A stretch of 48,690 bases of DNA from NCBI GenBank assembly GCA_944387445.1, contig CALXEX010000014.1, forward strand, positions 1-48,690, in the 5' to 3' direction. Below, piece after piece: positions 17,923 through 26,465 of the stretch; within the stretch, counting starts at the first letter, position 1, and each line of letters begins with the position of its first letter. The notes beneath the pieces are model-generated. The model was not told where the DNA came from. It saw nothing but the letters and a program-made list of their open reading frames with translations, and made no database searches. Position numbers and translations under genes: made by a program. The DNA is from an uncultured Clostridia bacterium. GTDB lineage: Bacteria; Bacillota; Clostridia; TANB77; CAG-508.

Positions 17923-18501
17923 ATGGAAAATCAATATATAGAAATAGAGAGAAAGTATGAAAGTTTAATCAATATGGCAATTGAAAAAATGAAATGTCTT
18001 AATGACCCAAAGCATAGCCTAGTACATGTTTTAGATGTGGTAGAATACACAAAAGAAATATTGGAAACAGAACATAGAGCAAACAAAGAAGTATGCATTA
18101 TTTCAGCATATTGGCATGATGTAGGAAGAATACAACAAAATAAGGGACATGGATTAATAAGTGCTAATGAATTGAGAGCAGAAATGGAAAAACAAAATTA
18201 TCCACAAGAATTTATAGAAGAATGCTATAAAGCAATCTATAAACATGAGTGGAGAGAAGAACCAGAAACATTAGAAGGAATCATTATAAGGGATGCAGAT
18301 AAATTAGATTTTGTAGGAATCAATCGTTGGAAGGAATGTATAAAAAAAGACTGTAAATTTCATAAAATGTTAGAATTATTACCAACTACAAGGAAAGATA
18401 TTTTAAAATTAGAAGTATCAAAAGAAATTTATGATAGAGAAATCGGAAAATTAGTAGTTTTTTTGCATGATAACATTTTTAATAATAAATGTATAAAATA
18501 A
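17923..18501 (+). CDS. HD-domain metal-dependent phosphohydrolase
   Basis: A 192-residue HD protein with the full motif set: DPKHSLVHVLDVVEYT (first histidine), AYWHDVGRIQQNKGH (HD pair), YKHEWR and IIRDADKLDFVGINRW (last aspartate). This is the PF01966-type HD fold seen in many uncharacterised hydrolases of the YedJ type, distinct from the YfbR-like pair at 3848 and 27924. It probably cleaves a phosphate ester, and the substrate is unknown. It follows the ACT gene by 21 bases with an AGGAAGG site, so the two are likely one transcript. Confidence 0.82.
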   Translation: MENQYIEIERKYESLINMAIEKMKCLNDPKHSLVHVLDVVEYTKEILETEHRANKEVCIISAYWHDVGRIQQNKGHGLISANELRAEMEKQNYPQEFIEECYKAIYKHEWREEPETLEGIIIRDADKLDFVGINRWKECIKKDCKFHKMLELLPTTRKDILKLEVSKEIYDREIGKLVVFLHDNIFNNKCIK

Positions 18502-18586
18502 GTACATATAAAAATAAAAAAATGTAAAAAATAAATATGTAGATTGTACTATACATCTATATATTTTTATTTAAGAAGAGAAATAC

Positions 18587-19057
18587 ATGATAGTAGAAAA
18601 TCAATATTTAGAAAATATTAAAAAATATGGGAAGAAAATAATAGCGGATATATTACAGAAGAAAGCAATCAAATGCTTTTAAGTAATGATAAAATATTGA
18701 AGATAGTATATTTAGAAGAAAATATACCAGCACGGATATATTGCTGTATATCAAGGAAATGATTTTTGTGAAATAGAAGGTTTTCCAAATAAAGTAGAAG
18801 ACATGCCAGAAAATGTTGTATACATTTGGGAAGTTGTTACCAGAAAAGAATTTATGGGAAGAGGAATTGCTAAAAAGCTATTAGCATATGTACTAGATAA
18901 ATTTAGCAATTGTACAATGTATAGTTGCATCAATGTAAATAACATACCATCTATTCGTTTACATGAAAAATATGGTTTTAAAGAATTGTATAGATTTGAA
19001 GAAAAAGAAGATAACAAAATAAAACAACAAATTATGTTTGTAAAGAATAGACATTAA
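18587..19057 (+). pseudogene. GNAT acetyltransferase broken by two single-base shifts
   Basis: Joining three frames gives a continuous 156-residue GNAT: MIVENQYLENIK, then IWEENNSGYITEESNQMLL, then YIAVYQGNDF, and an intact C-terminal part with VVTRKEFMGRGIAKKLL (acetyl-CoA loop) and IRLHEKYGFKE. The first break is in the six-A run at 18619-18624, where one A appears to be missing. The second is at CGG 18733, where skipping C restores the frame. Only the last 85 codons are uninterrupted, from an ATG at 18803. It may be a pseudogene, slippage-decoded or sequence error. Confidence 0.75.
18733..18735 (+). other. In-frame CGG at a +1 frameshift point in the GNAT gene
   Basis: The incoming frame reads CCA GCA CGG ATA and meets TGA nine codons later. 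Skipping the C gives CCA GCA GGA TAT ATT GCT, the expected P-A-G-Y-I-A strand of GNAT proteins. The break window is narrow because coding-like sequence runs right up to GCA and starts again at GGA. Confidence 0.55.
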
Positions 19058-19197
19058 ACATAAATAATGATTTTATTTTATACAGACATAGTAAGAAAAG
19101 CAGATTTAAGTATATGACCATTTTGAAAATGAGAAATATATTGTAAAAACAAGAAAGTTATTTCGCAAAAGAGAAATAATTTTACTAGTATAATAAG

Positions 19198-19228
19198 AAA
19201 TACTTGAATAAGTTTCAAGTATTTTTTA
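19198..19228 (+). terminator. Rho-independent terminator
   Basis: AAATACTTGAA pairs perfectly with TTCAAGTATTT around a 5-base loop and runs into TTTTTT. It closes the transcript ending with the broken GNAT gene. Bases 19058-19197 hold nothing else recognisable. Confidence 0.8.
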
Positions 19229-19234
19229 TATATA

Positions 19235-19263
19235 TTGAGGAAAAAGAAAATATATGATATAGT
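19235..19263 (+). promoter_or_regulatory. Sigma-A-type promoter for the Nudix/cupin/hydrolase/HAD operon
   Basis: TTGAGG, 17-bp spacer, TATAGT with upstream TATGA, just after a terminator and 32 bp before the Nudix start codon. Confidence 0.6.
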
Positions 19264-19295
19264 AAAGGCAATAAAATGAAACGGAGGAAAATCGT

Positions 19296-19730
19296 ATGGT
19301 AGTTATAGCAGGTTGTATTGTGAGAAAAGGAAACAAAATACTTATGGTAAAAGAAGGAAAAAAGAATTGTTATGGACAGTGGAATTATCCAGCAGGACAT
19401 ATGGAAGAAGGCGAAAAAATAACAGATACAGCCATAAGAGAAACGTTTGAGGAAACAGGATGTAAAGTAAAGTTGACAGGAGTATTGCCAATATTAAATG
19501 ATGGACCAGCAATATTATTTAAATTTACAGCAGATATTATAGAAGAAAATATAACATTTGATACAAACGAAATTTTAGACGTACAATGGATAGACATAGA
19601 TACAATAAAAAATATGTCTAAAGAAGAATTAAGAGCTTATGATATTAATATAGCTTATTTAAAAGCTTTAGAAGAAAATAAAATATATCCACTAGAAATT
19701 TTTGATGATACAGAATATTTAGGAAAATAA
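19296..19730 (+). CDS. Nudix hydrolase
   Basis: A 144-residue protein with a perfect Nudix box, GHMEEGEKITDTAIRETFEETG (GX5EX7REXXEEXG), preceded by the strand QWNYPAGH. The enzyme is expected to hydrolyse a nucleoside diphosphate linked to another moiety, in a Mg2+-dependent manner. The exact substrate is not deducible. A GGAGG site precedes the ATG. It is first in a tight four-gene set (cupin, alpha/beta hydrolase, HAD) with gaps of 19, 15 and -1 bases. Confidence 0.88.
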   Translation: MVVIAGCIVRKGNKILMVKEGKKNCYGQWNYPAGHMEEGEKITDTAIRETFEETGCKVKLTGVLPILNDGPAILFKFTADIIEENITFDTNEILDVQWIDIDTIKNMSKEELRAYDINIAYLKALEENKIYPLEIFDDTEYLGK

Positions 19731-19749
19731 AAAGTGAAGGAGAAATGTA

Positions 19750-20079
19750 ATGATTTATAAGTATAAAAAAGCATCTAAAAGAAATGTAGGAGACAACATG
19801 CTAATAACAGATTTATTTGCTGAAAAAGATAAGAATATGGACTTTGTAATAGGAGAATTAAATGGATTTCATGGTACATTTATAAATGAGAAAAATACAA
19901 AATATTATTATATATTAAGTGGAAAAGCAACAGTTACGATAAATGATGAAAAAAGTGAAGTAGAAGAAGGAGATTTTGTAGAAATTCCTATCAATCAAAA
20001 ACATAGTATTGAAGGAAAAGTAAAGTTTGCTATCGTGTGTACACCACCATTTGATCTTCATAGTGAGAAAATTATTTAA
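19750..20079 (+). CDS. Cupin-domain protein
   Basis: A 109-residue single-cupin protein. Cupin motif 1 is degenerate (NTKYYYILSGKATVTIN, with tyrosines where metal-binding histidines are usual). Motif 2 reads GDFVEIPINQKHSIEGKVKF, retaining one histidine. The conserved beta-barrel role is small-molecule or sugar binding, and the poor metal-ligand set argues against a dioxygenase. It is in the middle of the operon starting at 19296. Confidence 0.78.
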   Translation: MIYKYKKASKRNVGDNMLITDLFAEKDKNMDFVIGELNGFHGTFINEKNTKYYYILSGKATVTINDEKSEVEEGDFVEIPINQKHSIEGKVKFAIVCTPPFDLHSEKII

Positions 20080-20094
20080 ATAGGAGGCTTCTTT

Positions 20095-20961
20095 ATGAAT
20101 CAAGAATTAGTCAGACCATATTCAACAGATGGAATACAATTACCAGGATTACTATATACATCAGATATACCAACCAATAAAATTGTTATTCATATTCATG
20201 GAATGAGTGGAAACTTTTATGAAGATGAATTTAATGACAATTTAGCAAGAGTGTATACTAATAATGGCTATGCTTTTTTACCATTTAATAATAGAGGGAT
20301 GAACTATATTACAGAAATGCATAAAGAAAATGAATTTGTGATTAAAGGTAGTAGTTATGAACTTTTTGAGGATTGTGTATTAGATATAGAAGGGATTGTA
20401 AACTGGGCAAAAGAAAGAGGATATAATCATATTGTATTAGAAGGACATAGTTATGGTTGTAACAAGGCAGTCTATTATTATACCCAAAAACAAGATAAAA
20501 GTGTCAAAATGATTGTATTATTGGCACCTTGTGACATTCCAAAAGAAGTAGAAAATTATACGGGAAAAGATTATCAAAACTGTATTCGTAAAGCAAAAGA
20601 ATTGATTGAAAATGGAAAAGAAGAGGAGCTAATTGATTTTTGTGTATTTGCTAATGGTAAAATTAGTGCAAAAACTTTTTATACAGATTTATTATATAAT
20701 CGTACATGTGACTTTTTTAGATACAGAGAAAAAGAAGGAAAAAGTCCAACTTTAAACAAAATAGAAATTCCAGTATTTATTCCATTTGGAGATAAAGACG
20801 AATGTGTTTTGACACAGCCAATAGAAGATGTTATATATTATTTACAAAACAATTTGAAAATTTGTGAAATTAAAGTGATTAAAGATGCAGATCATGCTTA
20901 TACTGGAAAATATGATGAATTAGAAAAAGTAATAGATACCTATCTAAAGGAGAATGCGTAA
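20095..20961 (+). CDS. Alpha/beta hydrolase
   Basis: A 288-residue protein with the nucleophile elbow GHSYG (S119), an oxyanion-region VIHIHGMSGNFYEDE, an acid strand FIPFGDKDE and a late DADHAYTG supplying the histidine. The layout resembles DUF1749-like/serine aminopeptidase-like hydrolases. It has no signal peptide and so is probably a cytosolic esterase or peptidase. Its stop codon overlaps the next start by one base (TAATG), so expression of the HAD gene is coupled to it. Confidence 0.83.
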   Translation: MNQELVRPYSTDGIQLPGLLYTSDIPTNKIVIHIHGMSGNFYEDEFNDNLARVYTNNGYAFLPFNNRGMNYITEMHKENEFVIKGSSYELFEDCVLDIEGIVNWAKERGYNHIVLEGHSYGCNKAVYYYTQKQDKSVKMIVLLAPCDIPKEVENYTGKDYQNCIRKAKELIENGKEEELIDFCVFANGKISAKTFYTDLLYNRTCDFFRYREKEGKSPTLNKIEIPVFIPFGDKDECVLTQPIEDVIYYLQNNLKICEIKVIKDADHAYTGKYDELEKVIDTYLKENA

Positions 20962-21602
20962 TGAAAATAGGAATTGATATAGATGATACAACTTTTGTAA
21001 CAGTTAATGCAATGATAAAATATGCAGATATTTACCATTCACAAGTATTAGGAAGAGAAATAGCCAAGAATAGTTTGGGATTAATTCGAAATCGATACTA
21101 CTTAAAAGCAATTTATGGATGGAATGATGAAGAAAAATTTGGTTTTTTTGATAGATATTATAAAGATGTCTTAAAAGAATGCAAGATGATAGAAGAGGCG
21201 AATACAGTATGTCAAAAACTAAAAGAGAGAGGACATAAAATTTATTTTATAACTGCTAGATTAACAAATATAAAAAATTGTCCTACAGAAGAAATAACCA
21301 AACAATCTTTAAAAGAAAATCATATACCATATGATAGATTAATTATAAATGCAAGTGATAAATTAACAGTTGCAAAAGAGAACGGGATAGAGGTATTTAT
21401 AGAAGATAGTTATGATACTTGTAAGGAACTTTCAGAAAATGGAATAAAAAGTATTTTAATGACAACAAAGATGAATCAAGATATCGACCAAGGAAGTATT
21501 GTGAGAGTGAAAAATTGGAAAGAAATTTATGAAGAAATACTAAATATGCTTCAAAAGAGCATTGGTACTAATAACATCCCCTTTTATTTTGAAGACTACT
21601 AG
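20961..21602 (+). CDS. HAD-family 5'-nucleotidase-like hydrolase
   Basis: A 213-residue HAD-superfamily protein. Motif I is IDIDDT (nucleophile D6, acid D8), motif II lies in YFITAR, and motifs III/IV are KLTVAKENG and FIEDSYDTCKE. This pattern matches the NT5C-type/YqfW-like deoxynucleotidases found in Firmicutes. Translation is coupled to the hydrolase gene by a one-base overlap. The last codons form the left arm of the terminator stem. Confidence 0.82.
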   Translation: MKIGIDIDDTTFVTVNAMIKYADIYHSQVLGREIAKNSLGLIRNRYYLKAIYGWNDEEKFGFFDRYYKDVLKECKMIEEANTVCQKLKERGHKIYFITARLTNIKNCPTEEITKQSLKENHIPYDRLIINASDKLTVAKENGIEVFIEDSYDTCKELSENGIKSILMTTKMNQDIDQGSIVRVKNWKEIYEEILNMLQKSIGTNNIPFYFEDY

Positions 21603-21677
21603 TTTTGAAAGGAATCTTAGATGTTAAACATTTTGGTTTAATAGTAAGGTTTACTTCAAGGATAGTAGTCTTTTTTG
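21592..21677 (+). terminator. Long-stem terminator overlapping the HAD stop codon
   Basis: AAGACTACTA (21592-21601, inside the last codons) pairs perfectly with TAGTAGTCTT (21663-21672), followed by TTTTTT. The 60-base interior contains a smaller TTAAAC/GTTTAA hairpin, so the RNA end is branched. Confidence 0.65.
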
Positions 21678-21710
21678 TTTCCTATTCAACAAAAAAACAA
21701 TGTTACACAA

Positions 21711-21731
21711 AAAAATTGCATAGCAATTTTT
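21711..21731 (+). repeat. Perfect short hairpin in the 21603-22000 gap
   Basis: AAAAATTGC and GCAATTTTT form a 9-bp stem with an ATA loop, flanked by ACA and CGCATCGAC. It may be a secondary terminator. The rest of the gap up to the PBP gene holds only a weak promoter candidate (TTGGAA at 21901, TAAAAT at 21923). No gene is supported. Confidence 0.45.
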
Positions 21732-22000
21732 CGCATCGACAAATCTTTACACTTCTTCGAGAACTTAAATATATAAGGTGGTCTGTATATAAATAGAAAA
21801 TGAAATATAAAAATTATAACAAAAGAGACAAAAATTCTTAAAAAGCCTAAATGAATCTAGTAATTTAGTCAAAAATATGCTAAAATATAGTTGTATTTTT
21901 TTGGAAAATGTTGTAATATTCATAAAATGTATAAAAATAAATGTGATAATAATTGGGGTGCTAAAATTAGCAAAAAATATTACAAAAGGAGGGATAAGGC

Positions 22001-24757
22001 ATGAAAAAAAAGAAGAAAAAAAGAACAAGTAAAAATCATAACAAACAAAAATTAAATAAAAAAAGAATGCATAAGAAATCAAGGAATAGCACTTCAAAGC
22101 ATATAGAACAAAAGGCTAAGAATCATAATGTGAATACAAGTTCAGAAAAAGAAAAGGCATATAAGCCTGATATGGAAAGAGATAAAGCGATAGAATCTAT
22201 AGAAACTACAGTAAAGGTGAAAGAAAAAGATAATAAAGCAGAACAAGAAAAAAGTGAGATAAAACCTAAGACAGCTATTTTATGGAAAAAAAGATCAACA
22301 AAGACACAAGAAAATAAAGAAGATGAAAAACACACATTAGAACAAACAAAATCTGAGAGAAAAGAAAAGAAAGAAAAAAGTAAAAAGAAGAAAAAAGAGA
22401 AAAAAGAGAAAATAAAGAAAATAAAGAAAGAACAAAAGCAAAATAAACAAGATAAAAAGGAAAAATCAAAAAAAATATTAAAAGAACAATCAAAAGAGCA
22501 ATTAAAACAACAAGGTGTCGAAGGGCAAACTGAAGAGTGGACAAAAGTAGAAAAAAGCAAAAAACATAAAATAGATAAAAAGCAGAAAAAGGAAGCAAAA
22601 CTTCAAGCCAAAAGAGAGAAGAAAGCAAAAAAAGAAGAAAAACGAAAAAAACATAGAATTTTAAAATTTTTTATCAAGTTTTTCTTAATAATAATTATTT
22701 TATTATTATTAGCGCTAATTGCAGGAATGTGGGGATTTGCAGGTCTATTATTAGGATGGTATGGAAATGAAGATATACAAATTAGTAAAGAAGATTTAGT
22801 TATTAAAGTCTCAAATTCCGTCATCGTAGATCAAAATGGTACAGTACTTGCAGACTTAAGTGGCGATGAAAAAAGAAAGATTATCACCTTAGAAGAAATG
22901 GCAGATGACTTGCCAAATGCATATATTGCAATAGAGGATGAGAGATTTTATGAACATAGTGGTGTTGACTTTAAAAGAACAGCAGGAGCAATTGCCAATA
23001 CATTATTAAATGGTAGCAGTAGCTATGGTGGAAGTACCATTACACAACAGCTAGTAAAAAATATAACAAATGATAATGAAAGCACCGGAATAGAAGGAAT
23101 TAAAAGAAAAATAAGAGAATGGCAAAGAGCTTATCAAGTAGAAAGGATGATATCTAAAGAGCAAATCTTGGAATTATATCTAAATATATTATTTGTTGGG
23201 GCTAATAATTTGCATGGAGTAGAACTGGGTGCTGAATATTATTTTAATAAAAGTGCAAAAGATTTATCTTTGGCAGAATGTGCCTTTATGGCAGGAATCA
23301 ATCATTCACCAAACTCATATAATCCATATAATACAGTTGTAGACAATTCGGAAAAAATAAAGAATAGAACAATAACTGTTTTGGATAAGATGAAAGAATT
23401 AGGATATATATCAGAAGAAGAATATCAAAATGCCGTTACAGAAGTACAAAATGGACTACAATTTGGTACAGGAAACATTATGGGAGGAAGTATATTTTCA
23501 TACCATACAGATGCAGTTATTTCTCAAGTTGTAGAACAAGTTATGGAAGAAAAAAATATGACAGAGCAAATGGCAAAAAACTATGTATATAGTAGTGGAC
23601 TTACTATCCATTCTACTGTAGATACAAATATTCAAAATCGACTAGAAGAAGAATATTCAAAAGAAAAATATATCATAAAAGGAAGAGAAAGAAATAGTGA
23701 TGGAACATTATTAAATGAACATAGCCAGTCAGGAATGGCAATCGTGGATTATAAAACAGGAAATGTAGTTGCAGTTGCAGGTGGCTTCGGAGAAAAGACA
23801 AGTGCAGGTTGGAATCGAGCAACACAAATGGAAAAACAAACAGGTTCTAGTATCAAACCTTTAGCAGATGTAGCGCCTGCATTACAAGAAAAAATCATAA
23901 CAGCTTCAACTGTTTATGATGATAGTAGTACAAGATTTGGAAAAAATTATGAACCTAAAAATTATAATGGCTTTAAGGGATTAATAAATATTAGAAGTTT
24001 TATCAGAACTTCACAAAATATACCAGCAGTTAAAATTATGGTAGAATTAACACCAAAAAAATCATTAGAATATTTGCAAAATATGGGAATTAGTTCATTA
24101 GATCCAGTTACAGATAATGTATTAAGTTTAGCATTAGGTGGAATGACAAGTGGTGTTAGCCCATTAGAAATGGCATCAGCTTATGGAACAATTGCAAATG
24201 ATGGTGTATATATCAGCCCAACATTTTATACAAGTGTTACAGATGCAGATGGAAACACAGTCTTAACACCAAAACAAGAAACTAGACAAGTTATATCAAA
24301 ACAAAATGCATACATTATGAAAACCATTATACAAGAACCTGTAAAATCAGGAGGAACGGCAACATATTGTGCAATTCCAGGAATGGATGTGGCAGCAAAA
24401 ACAGGTACAACAGATAATGATTATGACAGATGGCTTTGCGGATTTACACCATATTATTCAGCAGCAACTTGGTATGGATATGATAATAGTGAAACTGTAT
24501 ATTATAGTGGAAATCCAGCAGGACAAATTTGGGATGCTGTTATGACAGACATACACAAAGATTTACCAAGTGCTACTTTTGTAAGACCAGAGGGCATCGT
24601 AGAAAAAACTGTATGTAGAACAACAGGTTGTCTAGCATCCAAAAATTGTACAAATACCTATACAGAAATTTTCACAGAAGACAATCTTCCAGAACAATGT
24701 ACAAATCATAGAAAAGTACCAAAAGAAACTTTAGGACTATGGACACCATTAAAATAG
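22001..24757 (+). CDS. Class A penicillin-binding protein (glycosyltransferase-transpeptidase)
   Basis: A 918-residue bifunctional peptidoglycan synthase. Residues 1-220 are an extremely Lys/Glu-rich cytoplasmic tail, followed by one membrane anchor at ~222-248. The GT51 domain shows the catalytic EDERFYEHSGVD (E312) and GGSTITQQLVKN. The transpeptidase domain has SSIK (nucleophile S616, K619), SQN at 671-673 and KTGT at 800-803. The C-terminal extension contains four spaced cysteines. It polymerises and cross-links murein outside the membrane. The cytoplasmic tail is far longer than in typical PBP1a proteins. A GGAGGG site precedes the ATG and a hairpin terminator follows. Confidence 0.95.
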   Translation: MKKKKKKRTSKNHNKQKLNKKRMHKKSRNSTSKHIEQKAKNHNVNTSSEKEKAYKPDMERDKAIESIETTVKVKEKDNKAEQEKSEIKPKTAILWKKRSTKTQENKEDEKHTLEQTKSERKEKKEKSKKKKKEKKEKIKKIKKEQKQNKQDKKEKSKKILKEQSKEQLKQQGVEGQTEEWTKVEKSKKHKIDKKQKKEAKLQAKREKKAKKEEKRKKHRILKFFIKFFLIIIILLLLALIAGMWGFAGLLLGWYGNEDIQISKEDLVIKVSNSVIVDQNGTVLADLSGDEKRKIITLEEMADDLPNAYIAIEDERFYEHSGVDFKRTAGAIANTLLNGSSSYGGSTITQQLVKNITNDNESTGIEGIKRKIREWQRAYQVERMISKEQILELYLNILFVGANNLHGVELGAEYYFNKSAKDLSLAECAFMAGINHSPNSYNPYNTVVDNSEKIKNRTITVLDKMKELGYISEEEYQNAVTEVQNGLQFGTGNIMGGSIFSYHTDAVISQVVEQVMEEKNMTEQMAKNYVYSSGLTIHSTVDTNIQNRLEEEYSKEKYIIKGRERNSDGTLLNEHSQSGMAIVDYKTGNVVAVAGGFGEKTSAGWNRATQMEKQTGSSIKPLADVAPALQEKIITASTVYDDSSTRFGKNYEPKNYNGFKGLINIRSFIRTSQNIPAVKIMVELTPKKSLEYLQNMGISSLDPVTDNVLSLALGGMTSGVSPLEMASAYGTIANDGVYISPTFYTSVTDADGNTVLTPKQETRQVISKQNAYIMKTIIQEPVKSGGTATYCAIPGMDVAAKTGTTDNDYDRWLCGFTPYYSAATWYGYDNSETVYYSGNPAGQIWDAVMTDIHKDLPSATFVRPEGIVEKTVCRTTGCLASKNCTNTYTEIFTEDNLPEQCTNHRKVPKETLGLWTPLK

Positions 24758-24780
24758 AAATAATAATCGATAAAGAGGGA

Positions 24781-24818
24781 ATGTCGCATTAGGTTCGTTT
24801 GTCAATGCGACATTTTTT
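24781..24818 (+). terminator. Terminator after the PBP gene, built from a dispersed hairpin repeat (copy R1)
   Basis: ATGTCGCATT pairs with AATGCGACAT around a 13-base loop containing GGTTCGTTTGTC, followed by TTTTTT. The stem and loop recur at 24822-24857 and inverted at 38154-38186. Confidence 0.75.
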
Positions 24819-24821
24819 GTC

Positions 24822-24857
24822 GTGTCGCATTGGGACCGTTTGTCTATGCGACATTTA
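24822..24857 (+). repeat. Dispersed hairpin repeat, copy R2
   Basis: TGTCGCAT and ATGCGACA flank GGGACCGTTTGTCT. It is a direct repeat of R1, which ends only a few bases upstream. Without a long T run it is less convincing as a terminator. Confidence 0.7.
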
Positions 24858-24927
24858 CATAAAAATGTCCAAAACAGAAACGTTTCCAATTGGATTGGAA
24901 AAAAATAAAAAAATTATAGAAAAGGTA

Positions 24928-24958
24928 TTGACTTAAAGTAAACTCTAAGTGATATATA
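24928..24958 (+). promoter_or_regulatory. MerR-family-type promoter with long spacer and dyad
   Basis: TTGACT and TATATA are separated by 19 bp. Overlapping the -35 and filling the spacer is the dyad CTTAAAGT-AA-ACTCTAAG (24932-24949). A 19-bp spacer holding such a dyad is the known hallmark of promoters activated by MerR-family regulators, and this dyad resembles AdhR/NmlR-type sites. The only gene downstream is a truncated cbiQ, so the original target gene may be lost. Confidence 0.6.
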
Positions 24959-24972
24959 ATAAGTGAAAGTAA

Positions 24973-25395
24973 AGTTACAATTATAACAAAAATACATATA
25001 TAGAAGAGATTTGCTATGCTTTAAAAATGATTCATATGCCAAATATTTTAATAACAGTGGTTATGCTGATTTATCGATATATTATTGTTTTCTTAAAAGA
25101 AGTACAAAGAATATTGATAGCCTATCAAATGCGAGCACCAAAACAAAAAGGTTTGCATTATAAAGCATGGGGAAGTTTAATAGGAAGTTTAATGCTAAGA
25201 AGTATAGATAGAGCACAGGTGGTTTATGAAAGTATGGAACTTAGAGGGTTTGATCCAGATACCTTTTTTGTCAAAAAAGAAAAAGTAGATAAAAAAAGTT
25301 GGATATATTTTTGTTTGATGCTTGTACTACTTATCATACTTAGATTTGTTCCTATTTTTGAGATAATTGGTGGTGTATTTATAACGAAATATTAG
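24973..25395 (+). pseudogene. N-terminally truncated ECF-transporter T component (CbiQ/EcfT)
   Basis: The frame is open from 24973, but the only ATG start is at 25027. The product matches only the C-terminal part of CbiQ/EcfT: IEEICYALKMIHMPNIL, then LIYRYIIVFLKEVQRI, an ARG-type coupling segment AYQMRAPKQKG, and SMELRGFDP, ending in one hydrophobic helix. The N-terminal four or so membrane helices are missing. CbiQ normally couples the substrate-binding subunit to CbiO ATPases in the membrane. Whether this fragment is expressed is doubtful. No CbiM/CbiN or other S component is nearby. Confidence 0.72.
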
Positions 25396-25557
25396 AATGT
25401 TATATATACATATTTTTAAAGATTCTCGGTTACCTTACATTCTCATTTAACAAATTCTTTACAAATATGTATATGTCAACATTCTATAAAATAATTTTTT
25501 GACTGCAAATGGTAATGTTGTAACCAAAAAGCAAATAAATTCGTAAGAAAGGAAAAA

Positions 25558-26286
25558 ATGATGATAGAAGTAAAAGAAGTTTCTTTTTCATATAATGGTA
25601 GTAAAAAGCAAACACTTTCTAATATGAATTTTAAAATAGAAGAAGGAGAAAGTGTTGGAATTATAGGAGCAAATGGCGCAGGAAAATCGACAATGCTAAA
25701 ACTATTGGTAGGATTAGAATTAAACTATCAAGGAAATATTATGATAGAAAATTTAAAAGTAGAAAAAAAACATTTACAGGAAATACGACAAAAAATAGGG
25801 TATGTATTCCAAGACAGTGATAGTCAATTATTCATGCCAACTGTTTATGAAGATGTTGCATTTGCACCAAGGAACTATGGCTTTTCAAAAGAAGAAGTAA
25901 ATGAAAGAACAGTAGAGGCTTTAAAAAGTATAGGAATTGAAGAATTACAAGATAGACAAATTTATCGTTTGTCTGGTGGTGAGAAAAAACTAGCATCTAT
26001 TGCAACGGTTTTATCTATGAAACCAGATATCTTAATTTTTGATGAACCAACAATCGCATTAGATCCTAAAAATAGAAGAAGATTTATCAATGTGCTAAAT
26101 TCTTTAAAAGCAACGAAAATTGTTACTTCACATGACTTGGATTTAATCTATGATACTTGTGATAGAACAATTTTAATTGCAGATGGAAAAATTATATTTG
26201 ATGGAGATACAAAAAGGATTTTACAGAATAAAGATGTATTGGAAAAAAATGGATTAGAATTGCCTTTGTCTTTGCAAAGGAGATAG
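25558..26286 (+). CDS. cbiO: ECF/CbiO-type ABC transporter ATPase
   Basis: A 242-residue ATPase with Walker A GANGAGKST near residue 37, Q-loop YVFQDSDSQLF (the DxDxQ pattern typical of CbiO/EcfA), signature LSGGEKKLASIA, Walker B ILIFDEPT and H-loop TSHDLDLI. It would energise a cobalt/nickel or vitamin ECF importer at the membrane. It is complete, while the adjacent T component is truncated, so the transporter here cannot work unless it borrows another EcfT. A 160-bp AT-rich gap lies between the two genes. Confidence 0.88.
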   Translation: MMIEVKEVSFSYNGSKKQTLSNMNFKIEEGESVGIIGANGAGKSTMLKLLVGLELNYQGNIMIENLKVEKKHLQEIRQKIGYVFQDSDSQLFMPTVYEDVAFAPRNYGFSKEEVNERTVEALKSIGIEELQDRQIYRLSGGEKKLASIATVLSMKPDILIFDEPTIALDPKNRRRFINVLNSLKATKIVTSHDLDLIYDTCDRTILIADGKIIFDGDTKRILQNKDVLEKNGLELPLSLQRR

Positions 26287-26345
26287 GAATAAAGTAGATT
26301 CTTAAAAGAGAGATAGAGTGTTTAAAAAATTATATATATATTGAA

Positions 26346-26378
26346 AAACTTGAGGTCACAAATTGTGACCTCAAGTTT
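26346..26378. repeat. Perfect 33-bp palindrome upstream of the ORF6N gene
   Basis: AAACTTGAGGTCACAA is followed by one central A and then its exact reverse complement. It lies 30 bp before a consensus promoter. Its core, AGGTCACAA-N-TTGTGACCT, is repeated inside the gene at 26738-26764. Read as codons it would spell NLRSQIVTSSL, which resembles the conserved LRSQFVT stretch of the ORF6N protein. It could also serve as a terminator for cbiO, but the T tract after it is weak. Confidence 0.85.
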
Positions 26379-26407
26379 ACAATATTTTACTTATTTTTTA
26401 TATTCTA

Positions 26408-26436
26408 TTGACACTACAAAACATGTGTTCTATAAT
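26408..26436 (+). promoter_or_regulatory. Perfect-consensus sigma-A promoter for the ORF6N gene
   Basis: TTGACA, 17-bp spacer, TATAAT. It is one of the two fully consensus promoters in the window (the other serves 30843 on the minus strand). The palindrome at 26346-26378 sits just upstream, in a position where a bound protein could act on it. Confidence 0.85.
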
Positions 26437-26465
26437 ATACACAACTGATAAAGGATGTGAAAATT

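Noticed and set aside
18502..18586. Terminator after the HD gene
   Set aside because: Only a weak ATGTA/TACAT pairing was found, with no clear T run directly after a stable stem.
21605..21796. Possible 63-residue protein in the gap before the PBP gene
   Set aside because: It overlaps the HAD terminator stem and the 21711 hairpin, has no ribosome binding site and no family-like sequence.
24880..24910. TTTCCAAT-TGG-ATTGGAAA palindrome upstream of the MerR-type promoter
   Set aside because: It is perfect but short and AT-rich. No T tract or second copy was seen, so no function is claimed.
26346..26378. Palindrome as a simple terminator for cbiO
   Set aside because: The T tract after it is poor, and the same core recurs inside the ORF6N gene, which a plain terminator does not explain.
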